The notes under the pieces were generated by a model, which saw nothing but the letters and a program-made list of their open reading frames with translations, did no database searches and was not told the origin of the DNA. A program made the position numbers and the translations under genes. Positions 8,146-17,885 of a DNA stretch of 64,000 nucleotides are shown here, one piece after another. Position 1 is the stretch's first letter, and each line of letters starts with the position of its first letter. Origin of the DNA: Selenomonas sp963528755 (lineage in GTDB: Bacteria; Bacillota; Negativicutes; Selenomonadales; Selenomonadaceae); assembly GCF_963528755.1 (NCBI RefSeq), contig NZ_CAURXA010000006.1, forward strand, positions 1-64,000, given 5' to 3'.

Positions 8146-9133
8146 GCTGCAGTTTCTTATACTGACGGTTATCGTGCTTGCCTTGCTTTTTGACTTCATC
8201 AATGGTTTTCATGATACGGCAAATGCCATCGCCACGTCCGTTTCGACACGCGCCATCAAGCCCGCACATGCCATCATCATGGCGGCTGCTTTAAACTTCC
8301 TCGGTGCGATTTACAGCACGGGCGTTGCAAAGACGATTGGCGGCGACATCGTTGCGAGCGCGGAAATGGTTGATGAACATATCATCATAGCAGCTCTCAT
8401 GGGATCGATCGTTTGGAATCTTTTCACTTGGTATGTGGCGATGCCAAGCAGCTCTTCACATGCACTGGTCGGCGGCATTATCGGTGCTGTGCTCGTTTCC
8501 ACGGGAAGCACGGGACTGAACTTTATAGGCATTGGCAAGATCGTCTTGTCGCTGATCGCGTCGCCGCTCTTGGCGATTTTTTCCGGCTTCATTGTCATGA
8601 CAGTGCTCTTTCTGTTGTTTGGCCGCTTCGCACCGTCGGCGCTCAACGGGCGCTTCAAAAAGATGCAGATTCTCTCGGCTGCGACCATGGCTTTCTCACA
8701 TGGCTCGAACGATGCGCAGAAGTCGATGGGTATCATCACTTTGGCGTTGCTTTCTGGCGGCTATCTGTCGAGCTTTGAGGTTCCCGATTATGTGAAGTTT
8801 CTATGCGCGGCAGCGATGGCGTGCGGCACGGCGCTCGGCGGCTGGCGCATCATCCGCACGATTGGCGGTAAGATCTTCAAGCTTGAGCCGATCAGCGGCT
8901 TCGCTGCCGATCTCAATTCTTCCATCGTCATCTTTTCGGCGACGCTTCTGCATCTGCCCGTCAGTACGACACATGTTGTTTCCGGATCGATCATGGGCGT
9001 TGGCACGGCGAAGCGCATTCGTGCCGTGCGTTGGGGAGTTGCGCAGCAGATGCTTGTGGCATGGGTGCTGACGATTCCGTGTACGGCTGTCATGGGGGCA
9101 TTGGCATATCAGATTGTTCTTTGGATTTTTTAG
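8138..9133 (+). CDS. pit: Low-affinity inorganic phosphate transporter (Pit family)
   Basis: A 331-residue integral membrane protein with the duplicated PiT signature: FDFINGFHDTANAIATSVSTRA near the N-terminus and AFSHGSNDAQKSMGII in the second half, plus PVSTTHVVSGSIMGVG. About ten membrane segments. These carriers import metal-phosphate with protons (or Na+). Start ATG at 8138 lies within the end of the DUF47 gene, indicating translational coupling. Length and motifs are complete. Confidence 0.95.
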   Translation: MHELQFLILTVIVLALLFDFINGFHDTANAIATSVSTRAIKPAHAIIMAAALNFLGAIYSTGVAKTIGGDIVASAEMVDEHIIIAALMGSIVWNLFTWYVAMPSSSSHALVGGIIGAVLVSTGSTGLNFIGIGKIVLSLIASPLLAIFSGFIVMTVLFLLFGRFAPSALNGRFKKMQILSAATMAFSHGSNDAQKSMGIITLALLSGGYLSSFEVPDYVKFLCAAAMACGTALGGWRIIRTIGGKIFKLEPISGFAADLNSSIVIFSATLLHLPVSTTHVVSGSIMGVGTAKRIRAVRWGVAQQMLVAWVLTIPCTAVMGALAYQIVLWIF

Positions 9134-9167
9134 GAAATTATGACTCATGGATTCTTATGTTGCTATC

Positions 9168-9216
9168 AATGGCTGGAAATGGACGCTTTCGGCGTGCTTT
9201 TCAGCCATTTCTTTTT
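9168..9216 (+). terminator. Terminator after pit
   Basis: AATGGCTG (9168-9175) pairs with CAGCCATT (9202-9209), with an inner ACGC/GCGT stem, followed by a T-rich run to about 9216. Confidence 0.75.
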
Positions 9217-9272
9217 ATAGGAATCCCTTATAGTTTGTCGTTTGACTGTACAGGATGGTAGGAGGAAGAGAT

Positions 9273-10919
9273 ATGCGCTGGGAGAAGGGAATGGGGCGGG
9301 AGCTTCCTGCCGAAATGACGCTGTTGGAGCTTGCGCAGGAGGTGCAGAAAAAAGGGGAGCCGCTTATCGTGGCAGCGCGTGTGGATAATGTGCTGCGCGA
9401 TTTGCAGACGCCTGTCGGAGATTTTCATACGATCGAGCTTGTTGATACGAGGAGCGAGTTCGGACGGCGCATCTATCGCCGATCTGTGGTATTCTTGCTC
9501 ATCATGGCGGTGCGGGAACTTTATTCCGAGACGGAGGTCGTCGTACAGTTCACAGCGCACAAGGGGCTTTATTGTGCCATACAGTCGCCGTTCGATGTGA
9601 CAGAGAGCGTGGTGCGTGCGTTGGAGCAGCGCATGCGCGAGATCGTTGCAGAGAACCGTCCGATCGTCAAGAAGCGCCTGCAGAGAGAGGAAGTCGTGCA
9701 GCTCTTCAAGAAATCAGAGCAGATTGAAAAGGCGAATCTCGTCATGTCTCTTGAGACAGAGAAGGCAAGCCTTTACTACTGCGGCGAGTTTTATGACTAT
9801 CTGTTTGGCCCGATGGTGTCTGCGACGGGCGTTTTGGATAAGTTCGCTCTCGATGCCATGCCGGGCGGCGTGCTGCTGCGTACGCCGGAACCGAGCGCGC
9901 CTGAGATCGTGCCTGCGTTCAAGGAGCAGCCGAAGTTCGGCAGCATCCTCATGGAGGCGGAGCGCTGGGCGAGTGTCCTGCACTGTGACTATGTATCTGA
10001 TCTCAACCGTTATATCCGTCGCGGTGAGGTGGCTGACATCATCCATGTATCGGAGGCTCTGCACGAAAAGAAGATTGCCGAGATTGCCGATCATATTGCA
10101 TCGAACATCAAGGAACTGCGTCTCATCTTGATTGCGGGGCCGTCGTCTTCGGGCAAGACCTCGTTCGCTCAGCGCCTGCGCATCCAGCTTCGCGTCAACG
10201 GCATCGAGCCGGTTTCCATCTCGCTTGACGACTACTTCCGCAACTGGGAGGATACGCCGCGCACGAAGGACGGGGCGTATGACTTTGAAAATATCGGCGC
10301 ACTCGATGTCGAGCTGTTCAATGACCATCTTGTGCGCTTGCTGAATGGCGAGGAAGTTATCCTGCCGCATTACAACTTCCTCACGGGGAAACGCGAGGTG
10401 GGATCGGAGCATCTTTCCATCGCGCCGACATCGCCGTTGATCGTCGAGGGCATCCATGGCCTCAACGAGGCATTGACCGCCTCTGTGCCGCGAGGCAAGA
10501 AGTTTAAAATCTACATCAGCGCTTTGACGCAGCTCAATATCGACGCGCACAACCGCATACCGACGACAGATGCACGGCTTCTTCGCCGCATGGTGCGCGA
10601 CTATCAGTTCCGTGGCGCCTATGCCTTGAAGACTTTGCGTCAGTGGCCTGATGTGCGTGCGGGGGAGGAGAAGAACATCTTTCCATTTCAAGAGGAGGCG
10701 GATGCGATGTTCAATTCGGCTCTGATTTATGAGCTTGCTGTATTGAAGCGCTACGCCGTGCCGCTTCTTGAGATGGTGCCGCGTGATGTGCCTGAGTACA
10801 CCAAGGCGAACCGCTTGCTCGATTTCTGCCGTTGCTTTTCTGACATCACGGAGGAATACGACATTCCGAACAATTCGCTCCTGCGCGAATTCATCGGTAA
10901 ATCGATCTTCTTCAAATAG
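9273..10919 (+). CDS. Nucleoside (uridine-type) kinase with threonyl-tRNA-synthetase-like N-terminus
   Basis: A 548-residue protein. ATG at 9273 is chosen because GGAGGAAGAG lies directly upstream; an earlier in-frame ATG at 9255 lacks a site. The N-terminal 250 residues resemble the TGS/second additional domain of threonyl-tRNA synthetase (TAHKGLYCAIQSPFDV; YCGEFYDYLFGP). The C-terminal half is a P-loop kinase of the uridine kinase/phosphoribulokinase type: Walker A GPSSSGKTS, then DDYFRNWEDTPR, HYNFLTGKR and VEGIHGLN. Proteins of this architecture are widespread in Firmicutes and annotated as nucleoside kinases; the true substrate is unclear. Confidence 0.88.
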   Translation: MRWEKGMGRELPAEMTLLELAQEVQKKGEPLIVAARVDNVLRDLQTPVGDFHTIELVDTRSEFGRRIYRRSVVFLLIMAVRELYSETEVVVQFTAHKGLYCAIQSPFDVTESVVRALEQRMREIVAENRPIVKKRLQREEVVQLFKKSEQIEKANLVMSLETEKASLYYCGEFYDYLFGPMVSATGVLDKFALDAMPGGVLLRTPEPSAPEIVPAFKEQPKFGSILMEAERWASVLHCDYVSDLNRYIRRGEVADIIHVSEALHEKKIAEIADHIASNIKELRLILIAGPSSSGKTSFAQRLRIQLRVNGIEPVSISLDDYFRNWEDTPRTKDGAYDFENIGALDVELFNDHLVRLLNGEEVILPHYNFLTGKREVGSEHLSIAPTSPLIVEGIHGLNEALTASVPRGKKFKIYISALTQLNIDAHNRIPTTDARLLRRMVRDYQFRGAYALKTLRQWPDVRAGEEKNIFPFQEEADAMFNSALIYELAVLKRYAVPLLEMVPRDVPEYTKANRLLDFCRCFSDITEEYDIPNNSLLREFIGKSIFFK

Positions 10920-10968
10920 GAGAGGGGAAGTGAAGAAGAGGTTAAATGGCACGGTTCTAAATAACAAA

Positions 10969-11010
10969 GGGGCTCCTCCGCAGACTCGAAAGAGTCTGCG
11001 GAGGAGCCCC
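10969..11010. terminator. Long perfect hairpin between convergent genes
   Basis: Two perfectly complementary 19-nt arms (10969-10987 and 10992-11010) with a GAAA loop. It lies between the kinase gene and the converging minus-strand TVP38 gene, so it likely terminates both directions. The T-run on the plus side is weak (TTCT); on the minus strand it is TTTGTT. Confidence 0.8.
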
Positions 11011-11116
11011 TTCTGCGATAAGTTATACGCACAAACGTCCACTTTGTGGACAGTCGTGCGCCGTCTTTAATGAAAATTTGCCAATCGGTCTGCACCCTTC
11101 GGGCTTGGCTTCTTGG
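11007..11116 (-). repeat. About 110-nt dispersed repeat, copy B
   Basis: Read on the minus strand, this segment matches 24793-24899 over its whole length at roughly 75-80% identity. Shared blocks include GCAGACCGATTGG, ACGGCGCAC-like and GTCCACAAAGTGGACGTTTG. Within it, GTCCAC AAA GTGGAC is a hairpin nested in an outer GCGCAC/GTGCG pairing. It lies 3' of the TVP38-family gene and runs into the bidirectional hairpin. The remaining gap to that gene (11117-11235) holds nothing I recognise. Confidence 0.75.
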
Positions 11117-11235
11117 ACTTTTGCGGTCAGTTTTATTTACAAATGATTATACGGGGTGTTCCTATGCCACGCAGTGCAGAAAGAGGGATTAAGAACAGAA
11201 TCATTCGCGTGCAACGAAGAAGTGATTTCCATGCA

Positions 11236-12003
11236 TCAGGATTTTGCATTTTGTCGCAGCCCCTTTTTCTTTTGCATTTTTGCGTGTTCGTCGAGGATTT
11301 TCTGCATGGCGTCCGCCTTCTTTTCGACGCGTTTCTCGTAGTACCAGGCGCCAATGACGAGGAGGACGGCTGCGATACATACGAGGACGAGGCGCGTTGG
11401 GTCTGGGTTCTTGAGAACGGTATCGTGTCCGATGATCGCCTCGATGGCGGTTGAGGGAAACTTGCCGACGAAGGAGGAGATGACGTAGTCCCTAAGACTG
11501 ATGGCGCTCAGGGCGCCGAGCGCGTTCAGGAGTGCCGATGGGACATAGGGCACCATGCGTGCGATGAGCATGACGGTGAAGCCGTTTTTGCCGCTGTAGG
11601 CGTCGACCTTCTTGAGCCGCGGGTGCTTGGCGATCAGCTGTTCTGCCGAGGCGCGGAAGAGAAAGCGCAGCAGCAGGAAGCTGATCGTGACGCCGACGGT
11701 CTCGGCGATGACGGAGAGGACGATGCCGGGCACAATGCCGAAGATCAGGGTGTTCGCCGTGGAGAAGATGATGGCGGGCGGAAAACCAATGGCATTGACG
11801 AAGAGCACGAGCCAGAAACTGAAGAACATGGCCCAAGAGCCGAAAGAACGGATGTATTCTGCCGTCGCAAGGAGATCGCCGCTCCTTAAGACCTGCCAGA
11901 GTTCGGGAAAAAACGTTGGATTGGCAAGGTGGATTGCATAGAGGAGAGCGCACGAGAGGAAGAGGGCGACGAGCTTGACGATGTTCATGGGATTCTTGAG
12001 CAT
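11236..12003 (-). CDS. TVP38/TMEM64 (DedA/SNARE-associated) family membrane protein
   Basis: A 255-residue polytopic membrane protein starting at the ATG whose complement ends at 12003, behind AAGGAGGC; further upstream in-frame codons are not needed. Family features are FPPAIIFSTANTLIFG, then GIVLSVIAETVGVTISFLLLRFLF-type reentrant helices (about 60-110), and RMVPYVPSALLNALGA. Basic tail KMQKKKGLRQNAKS. Members are flippase or transporter-like proteins of the DedA superfamily with poorly defined bacterial roles. It stands alone and converges on the nucleoside kinase gene. Confidence 0.85.
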   Translation of the reverse strand: MLKNPMNIVKLVALFLSCALLYAIHLANPTFFPELWQVLRSGDLLATAEYIRSFGSWAMFFSFWLVLFVNAIGFPPAIIFSTANTLIFGIVPGIVLSVIAETVGVTISFLLLRFLFRASAEQLIAKHPRLKKVDAYSGKNGFTVMLIARMVPYVPSALLNALGALSAISLRDYVISSFVGKFPSTAIEAIIGHDTVLKNPDPTRLVLVCIAAVLLVIGAWYYEKRVEKKADAMQKILDEHAKMQKKKGLRQNAKS

Positions 12004-12114
12004 GGACAGCCTCCTTCGATCCAATAGAAAAGACGGCTTCATTATAGCAGAGATTCGTTGGTTTTGCACGCGGCAAACCGCGAGCATCGAATGAATAATC
12101 CGTGGGAGAAATGC

Positions 12115-12143
12115 TTGTATTTCCCATTTGAGTATGGTATCAT
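12115..12143 (+). promoter_or_regulatory. Predicted promoter of tig
   Basis: TTGTAT (12115-12120), exactly 17-nt spacer, TATCAT (12138-12143), about 97 nt before the tig start codon. Confidence 0.6.
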
Positions 12144-12239
12144 GAATAGTATGGCAAAATGGGATTGCAAGGGGGATGCCCTTGCTTTTGTCCCTTGGAA
12201 ACCATCGATGAAGGAACATTTAGGAGGGTATTTCATACT

Positions 12240-13529
12240 ATGAAGGTTACTGCAGAGAAGATGGACAACCACGAGGTCGTGCTGACAATAGAGGTAGAAG
12301 CGGAGGTCTTGAAGAAGGCCGAGGCGAAGGCTTGCAAGGACCTTGCAAACCGCGTGAGCATCCCGGGCTTCCGCAAGGGCAAGGCGCCGCGCCATATCAT
12401 CGAGCAGCGCATCGGCAAGCAGGCGATTCTTGATACGGCATTTGACGCCGTGGCGGACAAGGCGTTTGCCGACGCCCTGAAGGAGCAGGACATGACGCCC
12501 GTTTCGCGCCCCGATATCGAGGCCGTGACACTGGAAGAGGGAAAGGATGTCGTCTTCAAGGCACGCTTCACGGCAAAGCCCGAGGTAACGCTCGGCGAGT
12601 ACAAGGGCATCCAGGTTGAAAAGAAGGTCGATGAGATCACGGATGAGGACATCAATAAGGAAATTGAGAGCATGCGTCGTCGCCGCAGCCAGATGGTCGA
12701 TGCTGCCGAGGGCGCTGAGGTCAAGAGTGGCGACCTCGTGACTCTCGACTTCAAGGGCTTCGTTGACGGAGAGGCATTTGAAGGCGGCGAGGGCAAGGAC
12801 TATCCGCTCGAAATCGGCTCGAACCGCTTCATCCCGGGCTTCGAGGATCAGCTCATCGGTGCGAAGGTCGGCGAGGCACGCGACGTCAACGTGATGTTCC
12901 CCGAGGAGTACCACTCGAAGGATCTCGCAGGAAAGCCCGCGAAGTTCGAGTGCACGATTCACAGCATCAAGGAGCGTCAGCTGCCTGAACTCGACGATGA
13001 GTTTGCCAAGAAGGTCAGCAAGTTCCAGACGGTCGAAGAGCTTCGTGTCGACATCCGCAAGAACCTTGAGCATGCCGCACAGCAGAAGGCAGATAACGAC
13101 TACAAGGTCGCCGTCATCGAGAAGGCGACGGAGAACATCACGGTCGACATTCCTGCCGTCATGATCGAGAACCGCGTGACGATGATGATTCAGGAGATGG
13201 CGATGCGCCTGGAGCAGCAGGGCATGAAGCTTGAGCAGTACCTGCAGTACGCAGGCACCGACCTCAACCAGATTCGCGAGCAGTACAAGAAGACGGCTGA
13301 GGAAAACGTCAAGACCGACCTCATGCTGGAAGCTGTGGCGAAGGCCGAAGACATTAAGGTCGAAGGCAAGGATCTCGACGATGAGGTTGCAGCGATGGCG
13401 CTGACCTACGGCGCGACGCCGGCGCAGGTCCGGAAAGTCGTCAAGGAGCAGGGACGCATCGGCGATCTCATTACGACGGTTCTCAGAAAGAAGACGTCGC
13501 AGTTCATCTTGGATAACGCCGCGAAGTGA
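12240..13529 (+). CDS. tig: Trigger factor, ribosome-associated chaperone and prolyl isomerase
   Basis: A 429-residue protein of normal length. ATG at 12240 behind TAGGAGGG. The N-terminal ribosome-binding domain contains the signature GFRKGKAPR (about 40-48, variant of the family's FRxGxxP). The central FKBP-type domain (about 150-235) has VKSGDLVTLDFKGFVDG, the NRFIPGFEDQLIG motif and EYHSKDLAGKPAKF. The C-terminal helical chaperone arm is rich in Glu, Lys and Gln. It binds ribosomes near the exit tunnel and shields nascent chains. It is followed by clpP and clpX, the standard order. Confidence 0.97.
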   Translation: MKVTAEKMDNHEVVLTIEVEAEVLKKAEAKACKDLANRVSIPGFRKGKAPRHIIEQRIGKQAILDTAFDAVADKAFADALKEQDMTPVSRPDIEAVTLEEGKDVVFKARFTAKPEVTLGEYKGIQVEKKVDEITDEDINKEIESMRRRRSQMVDAAEGAEVKSGDLVTLDFKGFVDGEAFEGGEGKDYPLEIGSNRFIPGFEDQLIGAKVGEARDVNVMFPEEYHSKDLAGKPAKFECTIHSIKERQLPELDDEFAKKVSKFQTVEELRVDIRKNLEHAAQQKADNDYKVAVIEKATENITVDIPAVMIENRVTMMIQEMAMRLEQQGMKLEQYLQYAGTDLNQIREQYKKTAEENVKTDLMLEAVAKAEDIKVEGKDLDDEVAAMALTYGATPAQVRKVVKEQGRIGDLITTVLRKKTSQFILDNAAK

Positions 13530-13578
13530 TGACACGTTCTTTCACGGTCGTTGACGTCGTCATATATGGAGTGATTGC

Positions 13579-14199
13579 ATGAACAGCTATATGAACAGTT
13601 ATGTTCCCATGGTGGTCGAGCGGTCGAATCGAGGAGAGCGCGCCTACGATATTTATTCGCGACTCTTGAAGGATCGTATCGTCTTCGTCGGCGGGCCGAT
13701 CGACGACAACGTCGCGAATGTCGTCGTCGCGCAGCTCCTCTTCCTTGAGTCGGAAGATCCCGATAAGGACATCCACCTTTACATCAACAGCCCGGGCGGC
13801 GTCGTGACGGCAGGTCTTGCCATCTACGACACGATGCAGTACATCCGCCCCGACGTGTCGACGATCTGCATCGGACAGGCGGCGAGCATGGGTTCGCTTC
13901 TGCTGACAGCGGGGGCGAAAGGCAAGCGCTACGCGCTTCCCCTGGCACGCATCATGATTCATCAGCCTTTGGGCGGTGCACAGGGACAGTCGACGGACAT
14001 CCAGATTCAGGCGAAGGAGATTCTGCGCCTCAGGGAAGTCGGCAACGACATCCTCGCCAAGCACACGGGGCAGCCGCGTGAAAAGCTTATCGCCGACACG
14101 GAGCGTGACAATTTCATGACGGCAGAGGAGGCGAAGGAATACGGTCTCATCGACGAGGTCATCACGCGTCCTGTCAAAATTGAGAAGCCCAAGAAGTAA
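13579..14199 (+). CDS. clpP: ATP-dependent Clp protease proteolytic subunit
   Basis: A 206-residue serine peptidase with the full catalytic triad: Ser103 in AASMGS, His128 in MIHQP and Asp177 in TERDNFM. YINSPGG near 68-74 is the conserved turn. ATG at 13579 behind GGAGTG; a second Met at codon 5 is possible, and the N-terminal residues are cleaved in this family anyway. It forms the barrel that degrades substrates delivered by ClpX (next gene, 11 nt downstream) and probably other Clp ATPases. Confidence 0.98.
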   Translation: MNSYMNSYVPMVVERSNRGERAYDIYSRLLKDRIVFVGGPIDDNVANVVVAQLLFLESEDPDKDIHLYINSPGGVVTAGLAIYDTMQYIRPDVSTICIGQAASMGSLLLTAGAKGKRYALPLARIMIHQPLGGAQGQSTDIQIQAKEILRLREVGNDILAKHTGQPREKLIADTERDNFMTAEEAKEYGLIDEVITRPVKIEKPKK

Positions 14200-14210
14200 G
14201 AGGTGGTATC

Positions 14211-15488
14211 ATGCTGAAGTTTGGGGATGAAAAGGGCCAGCTCAAGTGCTCCTTCTGCGGCAAGTCGCAGGAGCAGGTAAGAAAGCTCGTGGCAGGCCCA
14301 GGCGTCTACATCTGCGATGAATGCATCGAACTTTGCAACGAGATCATCGAGGAAGAGTTCAGTGAAGATATCGAAGTGGAGCTCAAGGATGTGCCGAAAC
14401 CGAAGGAGATTCGCCAGATCCTCGACCAATACGTGATTGGGCAGGAGGAAGCGAAGAAATCGCTTTCCGTTGCCGTCTACAACCACTACAAGCGAATCAA
14501 TCGCACGCAGGGCAAGGCAGACGAGGTCGAGTTGCAGAAGTCGAACATCCTCATGATCGGCCCGACGGGCAGCGGCAAGACGCTCTTGGCGCAGACGCTC
14601 GCCAAGATCCTCAACGTACCGTTCGCCATTGCCGATGCGACGTCTCTGACGGAAGCCGGCTACGTCGGCGAGGATGTGGAGAATATCCTCTTAAAACTCA
14701 TCCAAGCGGCAGACTACGATGTGGAGAAGGCGGAGAAGGGCATCATTTACATCGACGAGATCGACAAGATCGCACGCAAGTCGGAGAATCCGTCCATCAC
14801 GCGCGATGTCTCGGGCGAGGGCGTGCAGCAGGCGCTCCTCAAAATCTTAGAGGGCACGGTGGCTTCCGTACCGCCGCAGGGCGGGCGCAAGCATCCGCAC
14901 CAGGAACTCATTCAGATCGACACGACGAATATCCTGTTCCTGTGCGGCGGTGCATTCGATGGCATCGAGAAGATCATCGAGGCGCGTCTTGGCAAAAAGA
15001 ACATGGGCTTCGGTGCGGAAATCGAGTCGAAGGTGGAGCGCAATATCGGGGAAACGCTGCGCCACATCCTGCCGGAGGATTTGCTGAAGAACGGCCTGAT
15101 TCCCGAGTTCATCGGAAGACTCCCGATCGTTGTGACGCTCGAAGCGCTCGGTGAAGATACGCTCGTGCGCATCCTGACCGAGCCGAAGAACGCGCTCGTC
15201 AAGCAGTATCAGAAGCTCTTGGAGATGGACGGCGTGAAGCTCGATTTCGACGAAGAGGCGCTTCATCTGATTGCAAAGGAAGCCTTGAAGCGAAAGACGG
15301 GGGCGCGAGGTCTGCGCTCGATCATCGAGAGCATCATGCGCAACGTCATGTACGAGGTGCCGTCGGTCGACGGGGCTTCGCACTGTCGCGTCACGAAGGA
15401 GGTCATTTCGGACAAGAAGGATCCTGTGCTGACGATTGACAAGGCTAAGGCGAAGACGAAAGGCACGGACAAGGAAGCATCGGCTTGA
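14211..15488 (+). CDS. clpX: ClpX, ATPase subunit of ClpXP
   Basis: A 425-residue AAA+ unfoldase. The N-terminal zinc finger is CSFCGKS ... CDEC (about 14-40). Walker A is GPTGSGKTLLAQ (about 117-128) and Walker B IIYIDEIDKIA. The IGF-like loop is not obvious in a quick reading, but the pore GYVGEDV and sensor regions (FIGRLP, TGARGLRSI) are present. ATG at 14211 behind AAGAGGTGG. It is transcribed with clpP and ends at a strong terminator before lon. Confidence 0.98.
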   Translation: MLKFGDEKGQLKCSFCGKSQEQVRKLVAGPGVYICDECIELCNEIIEEEFSEDIEVELKDVPKPKEIRQILDQYVIGQEEAKKSLSVAVYNHYKRINRTQGKADEVELQKSNILMIGPTGSGKTLLAQTLAKILNVPFAIADATSLTEAGYVGEDVENILLKLIQAADYDVEKAEKGIIYIDEIDKIARKSENPSITRDVSGEGVQQALLKILEGTVASVPPQGGRKHPHQELIQIDTTNILFLCGGAFDGIEKIIEARLGKKNMGFGAEIESKVERNIGETLRHILPEDLLKNGLIPEFIGRLPIVVTLEALGEDTLVRILTEPKNALVKQYQKLLEMDGVKLDFDEEALHLIAKEALKRKTGARGLRSIIESIMRNVMYEVPSVDGASHCRVTKEVISDKKDPVLTIDKAKAKTKGTDKEASA

Positions 15489-15497
15489 GCATCGAAA

Positions 15498-15530
15498 GGG
15501 GGCGCTGCGGCAAGCAGCGTCCCCTTTTTT
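15498..15530 (+). terminator. Terminator between clpX and lon
   Basis: GGGGGCGCTGC (15498-15508) pairs with GCAGCGTCCCC (15514-15524), followed by six T. Confidence 0.92.
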
Positions 15531-15551
15531 CTATATTCAGGAGGATTGTTT

Positions 15552-17885
15552 ATGTCGGAAATACGTAAGCTGCCGCTCCTGCCTCTGCGTGGAATGATTG
15601 TGTTTCCATTCATGATCATCCATCTCGACGTTGGCAGGGAGCGCTCCGTGGCAGCCTTGGAGGAAGCGATGGTGCGCGATCGCCAGATCCTGCTCGTGGC
15701 GCAGAAGAATGCCGAGACTGATGAGCCGGGAGAGAAAGATCTCTACGATGTCGGCACGATCGCCGAGGTGCGCCAATTGCTGAAGCTTCCGGGCGGCGCT
15801 CTGCGCGTGCTCGTCGAGGGGCAGAAGCGTGCGGCAATCGAAGCGTATGAAGAGCTGGAAACCTTTGCCGAGGTGACGGTCGTCGAATACGCCGAGATCG
15901 TGGAGGAATCCATGGAGATGGAGGCTTTGACACGCGCCGTCGTGCATGAATTCGAGCAATGGGTGAAACTCAGCAAGAAGATTCCCGCCGAGACGCTTGT
16001 TTCCGTGGCGATTCTCGACGATGCGGGACGCTTGGGCGACCTCATCGCCAGCCACTTGAGTCTCAAGGTTGAGGACAGGCAGGCGCTCCTTGAGCAGGTC
16101 AACATCAAGAATCGCATGGAGCTTCTCTACAAGATTCTGGCACGTGAGCTTGAAGTGCTTGAGATGGAGCGCAAGATCGGCATGCGCGTGCGCAAGCAGA
16201 TGGAAAAGATCCAGAAGGACTATTACCTGCGCGAACAGATCAAGGCGATTCAAAAGGAGCTGGGCGACGAGGACGACAAGGCGGCGGATATCGAAGCGTA
16301 CCGCAAGAAACTCGCCGAGGGCTCCTATCCCGAGGACGTGCAGAAAACGATCAAGAAGGAAATCCACCGCATGGAGGGGCAGGCGAGCATGTCCGCCGAA
16401 ATGGGCGTCATACGCACCTATATCGAGACATTGCTTGAGCTTCCGTGGATGATTTCCTCGGAGGACAACATCGATATCAAGGCGGCGGAAACGGTCTTGA
16501 ACGAGGATCACTACGGACTCAAGAAGGTCAAGGAGCGCATCCTCGAATACCTTGCCGTCCACCAGCTCACGAAGGAGCAGCATGCGCCGATCCTGTGCCT
16601 TGTAGGCCCGCCGGGCGTTGGCAAGACGTCTCTGGCAAGCTCCGTGGCGCGGGCGACGGGCAGGAAATTCGTGCGTGCGTCTCTGGGCGGCATCCGTGAC
16701 GAGGCGGAGATTCGCGGACATCGCCGCACCTACGTCGGTGCAATGCCGGGACGCATCATGGAAGGGCTGCGCAAGGCGGGCACGAAGAATCCCGTATTCC
16801 TGCTCGACGAGGTGGACAAGATCGCCATGGACTACAAGGGCGATCCGTCGGCGGCGCTCCTCGAAGTGCTCGATCCCGCGCAGAACACGACGTTCAGCGA
16901 TCATTACGTCGAGCTTCCTTTCGATCTCTCCGAGGTTCTTTGGATCGTCACGGCGAACAGTCTCGCGAATATCCCGCGCGCCCTGCGCGACCGCATGGAG
17001 ATCATCACGCTGTCGAGCTACACGGAGCAGGAGAAGCTGGAGATCGCCAAGCGCTATCTCGTCGGACGCCAGCGCACGGCGAACGGTCTGAAGGCGCGTG
17101 ACCTGCAATTTGGCGAAGGCGTCATCGAGAAGATGATCGTCGAGTACACGCGCGAATCGGGCGTGCGCGAGCTTGAGCGCACGATCGGCCATGTATGCCG
17201 CAAGGCGGCACGGCTCATCGTCGAGGGCGAGAAGAAGTCCGTGCGCGTGACGAAGAAGAATCTCAGAGATTTCTTGGAGCGTCCGAAGTTTCTCAGAAAG
17301 AAGGCAGAGAAGAAGCCCGAAGTCGGCGTGGCGACAGGCATGGCATGGACGGAGGTCGGCGGCGACATCCTGCCGACGGAGGTCACGGTGCTCGCGGGCA
17401 AGGGCAAGCTGATCTTGACGGGGCAGCTCGGTGACGTCATGCAGGAGTCGGCGCGTGCGGGGCTTTCCTACATTCGCAGCCGGCAGGAGAAATTCGGCAT
17501 TGACGGCGACTTCTACGAGAAGCGCGACATCCACATCCATCTGCCCGAGGGCGCGATTCCGAAGGACGGCCCGTCGGCGGGCATCACGATGGCGACGGCG
17601 ATGATTTCGGCGCTGACGGGGCGAAAGGTCAGAAGTGACGTCGCCATGACGGGTGAAATCACGCTGCGCGGGCGCGTGCTCGCCATCGGCGGGTTGAAAG
17701 AAAAGGTCTTGGCGGCGTACCGCGAAGGCATGACGCGCATCGTGCTGCCGAAGGAGAATGAGCGCGACATCGAGGACATTCCGCAGGAAGTGCGCGAAAA
17801 GCTCGCCTTCGTGCCCGTGGAAACGATGGACGAGGTTCTTGCTGAGGCGCTCGTGCCGCAAAAGGGGGGCGCACATGCCGGATAG
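15552..17885 (+). CDS. lon: Lon protease, ATP-dependent
   Basis: A 777-residue LonA. The ATG at 15552 is chosen because a TTG at 15546 sits too close to the GGAGGA site. The N-terminal substrate-binding domain (LPLLPLRGMIVFPFM) leads into a helical region. The AAA+ module has Walker A GPPGVGKTSLA and VFLLDEVDKI. The C-terminal protease has the catalytic Ser in PKDGPSAGITMA and Lys in GGLKEKVLAA, completing the Ser-Lys dyad. It degrades misfolded and regulatory proteins. The last 11 nt overlap engB. Confidence 0.98.
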   Translation: MSEIRKLPLLPLRGMIVFPFMIIHLDVGRERSVAALEEAMVRDRQILLVAQKNAETDEPGEKDLYDVGTIAEVRQLLKLPGGALRVLVEGQKRAAIEAYEELETFAEVTVVEYAEIVEESMEMEALTRAVVHEFEQWVKLSKKIPAETLVSVAILDDAGRLGDLIASHLSLKVEDRQALLEQVNIKNRMELLYKILARELEVLEMERKIGMRVRKQMEKIQKDYYLREQIKAIQKELGDEDDKAADIEAYRKKLAEGSYPEDVQKTIKKEIHRMEGQASMSAEMGVIRTYIETLLELPWMISSEDNIDIKAAETVLNEDHYGLKKVKERILEYLAVHQLTKEQHAPILCLVGPPGVGKTSLASSVARATGRKFVRASLGGIRDEAEIRGHRRTYVGAMPGRIMEGLRKAGTKNPVFLLDEVDKIAMDYKGDPSAALLEVLDPAQNTTFSDHYVELPFDLSEVLWIVTANSLANIPRALRDRMEIITLSSYTEQEKLEIAKRYLVGRQRTANGLKARDLQFGEGVIEKMIVEYTRESGVRELERTIGHVCRKAARLIVEGEKKSVRVTKKNLRDFLERPKFLRKKAEKKPEVGVATGMAWTEVGGDILPTEVTVLAGKGKLILTGQLGDVMQESARAGLSYIRSRQEKFGIDGDFYEKRDIHIHLPEGAIPKDGPSAGITMATAMISALTGRKVRSDVAMTGEITLRGRVLAIGGLKEKVLAAYREGMTRIVLPKENERDIEDIPQEVREKLAFVPVETMDEVLAEALVPQKGGAHAG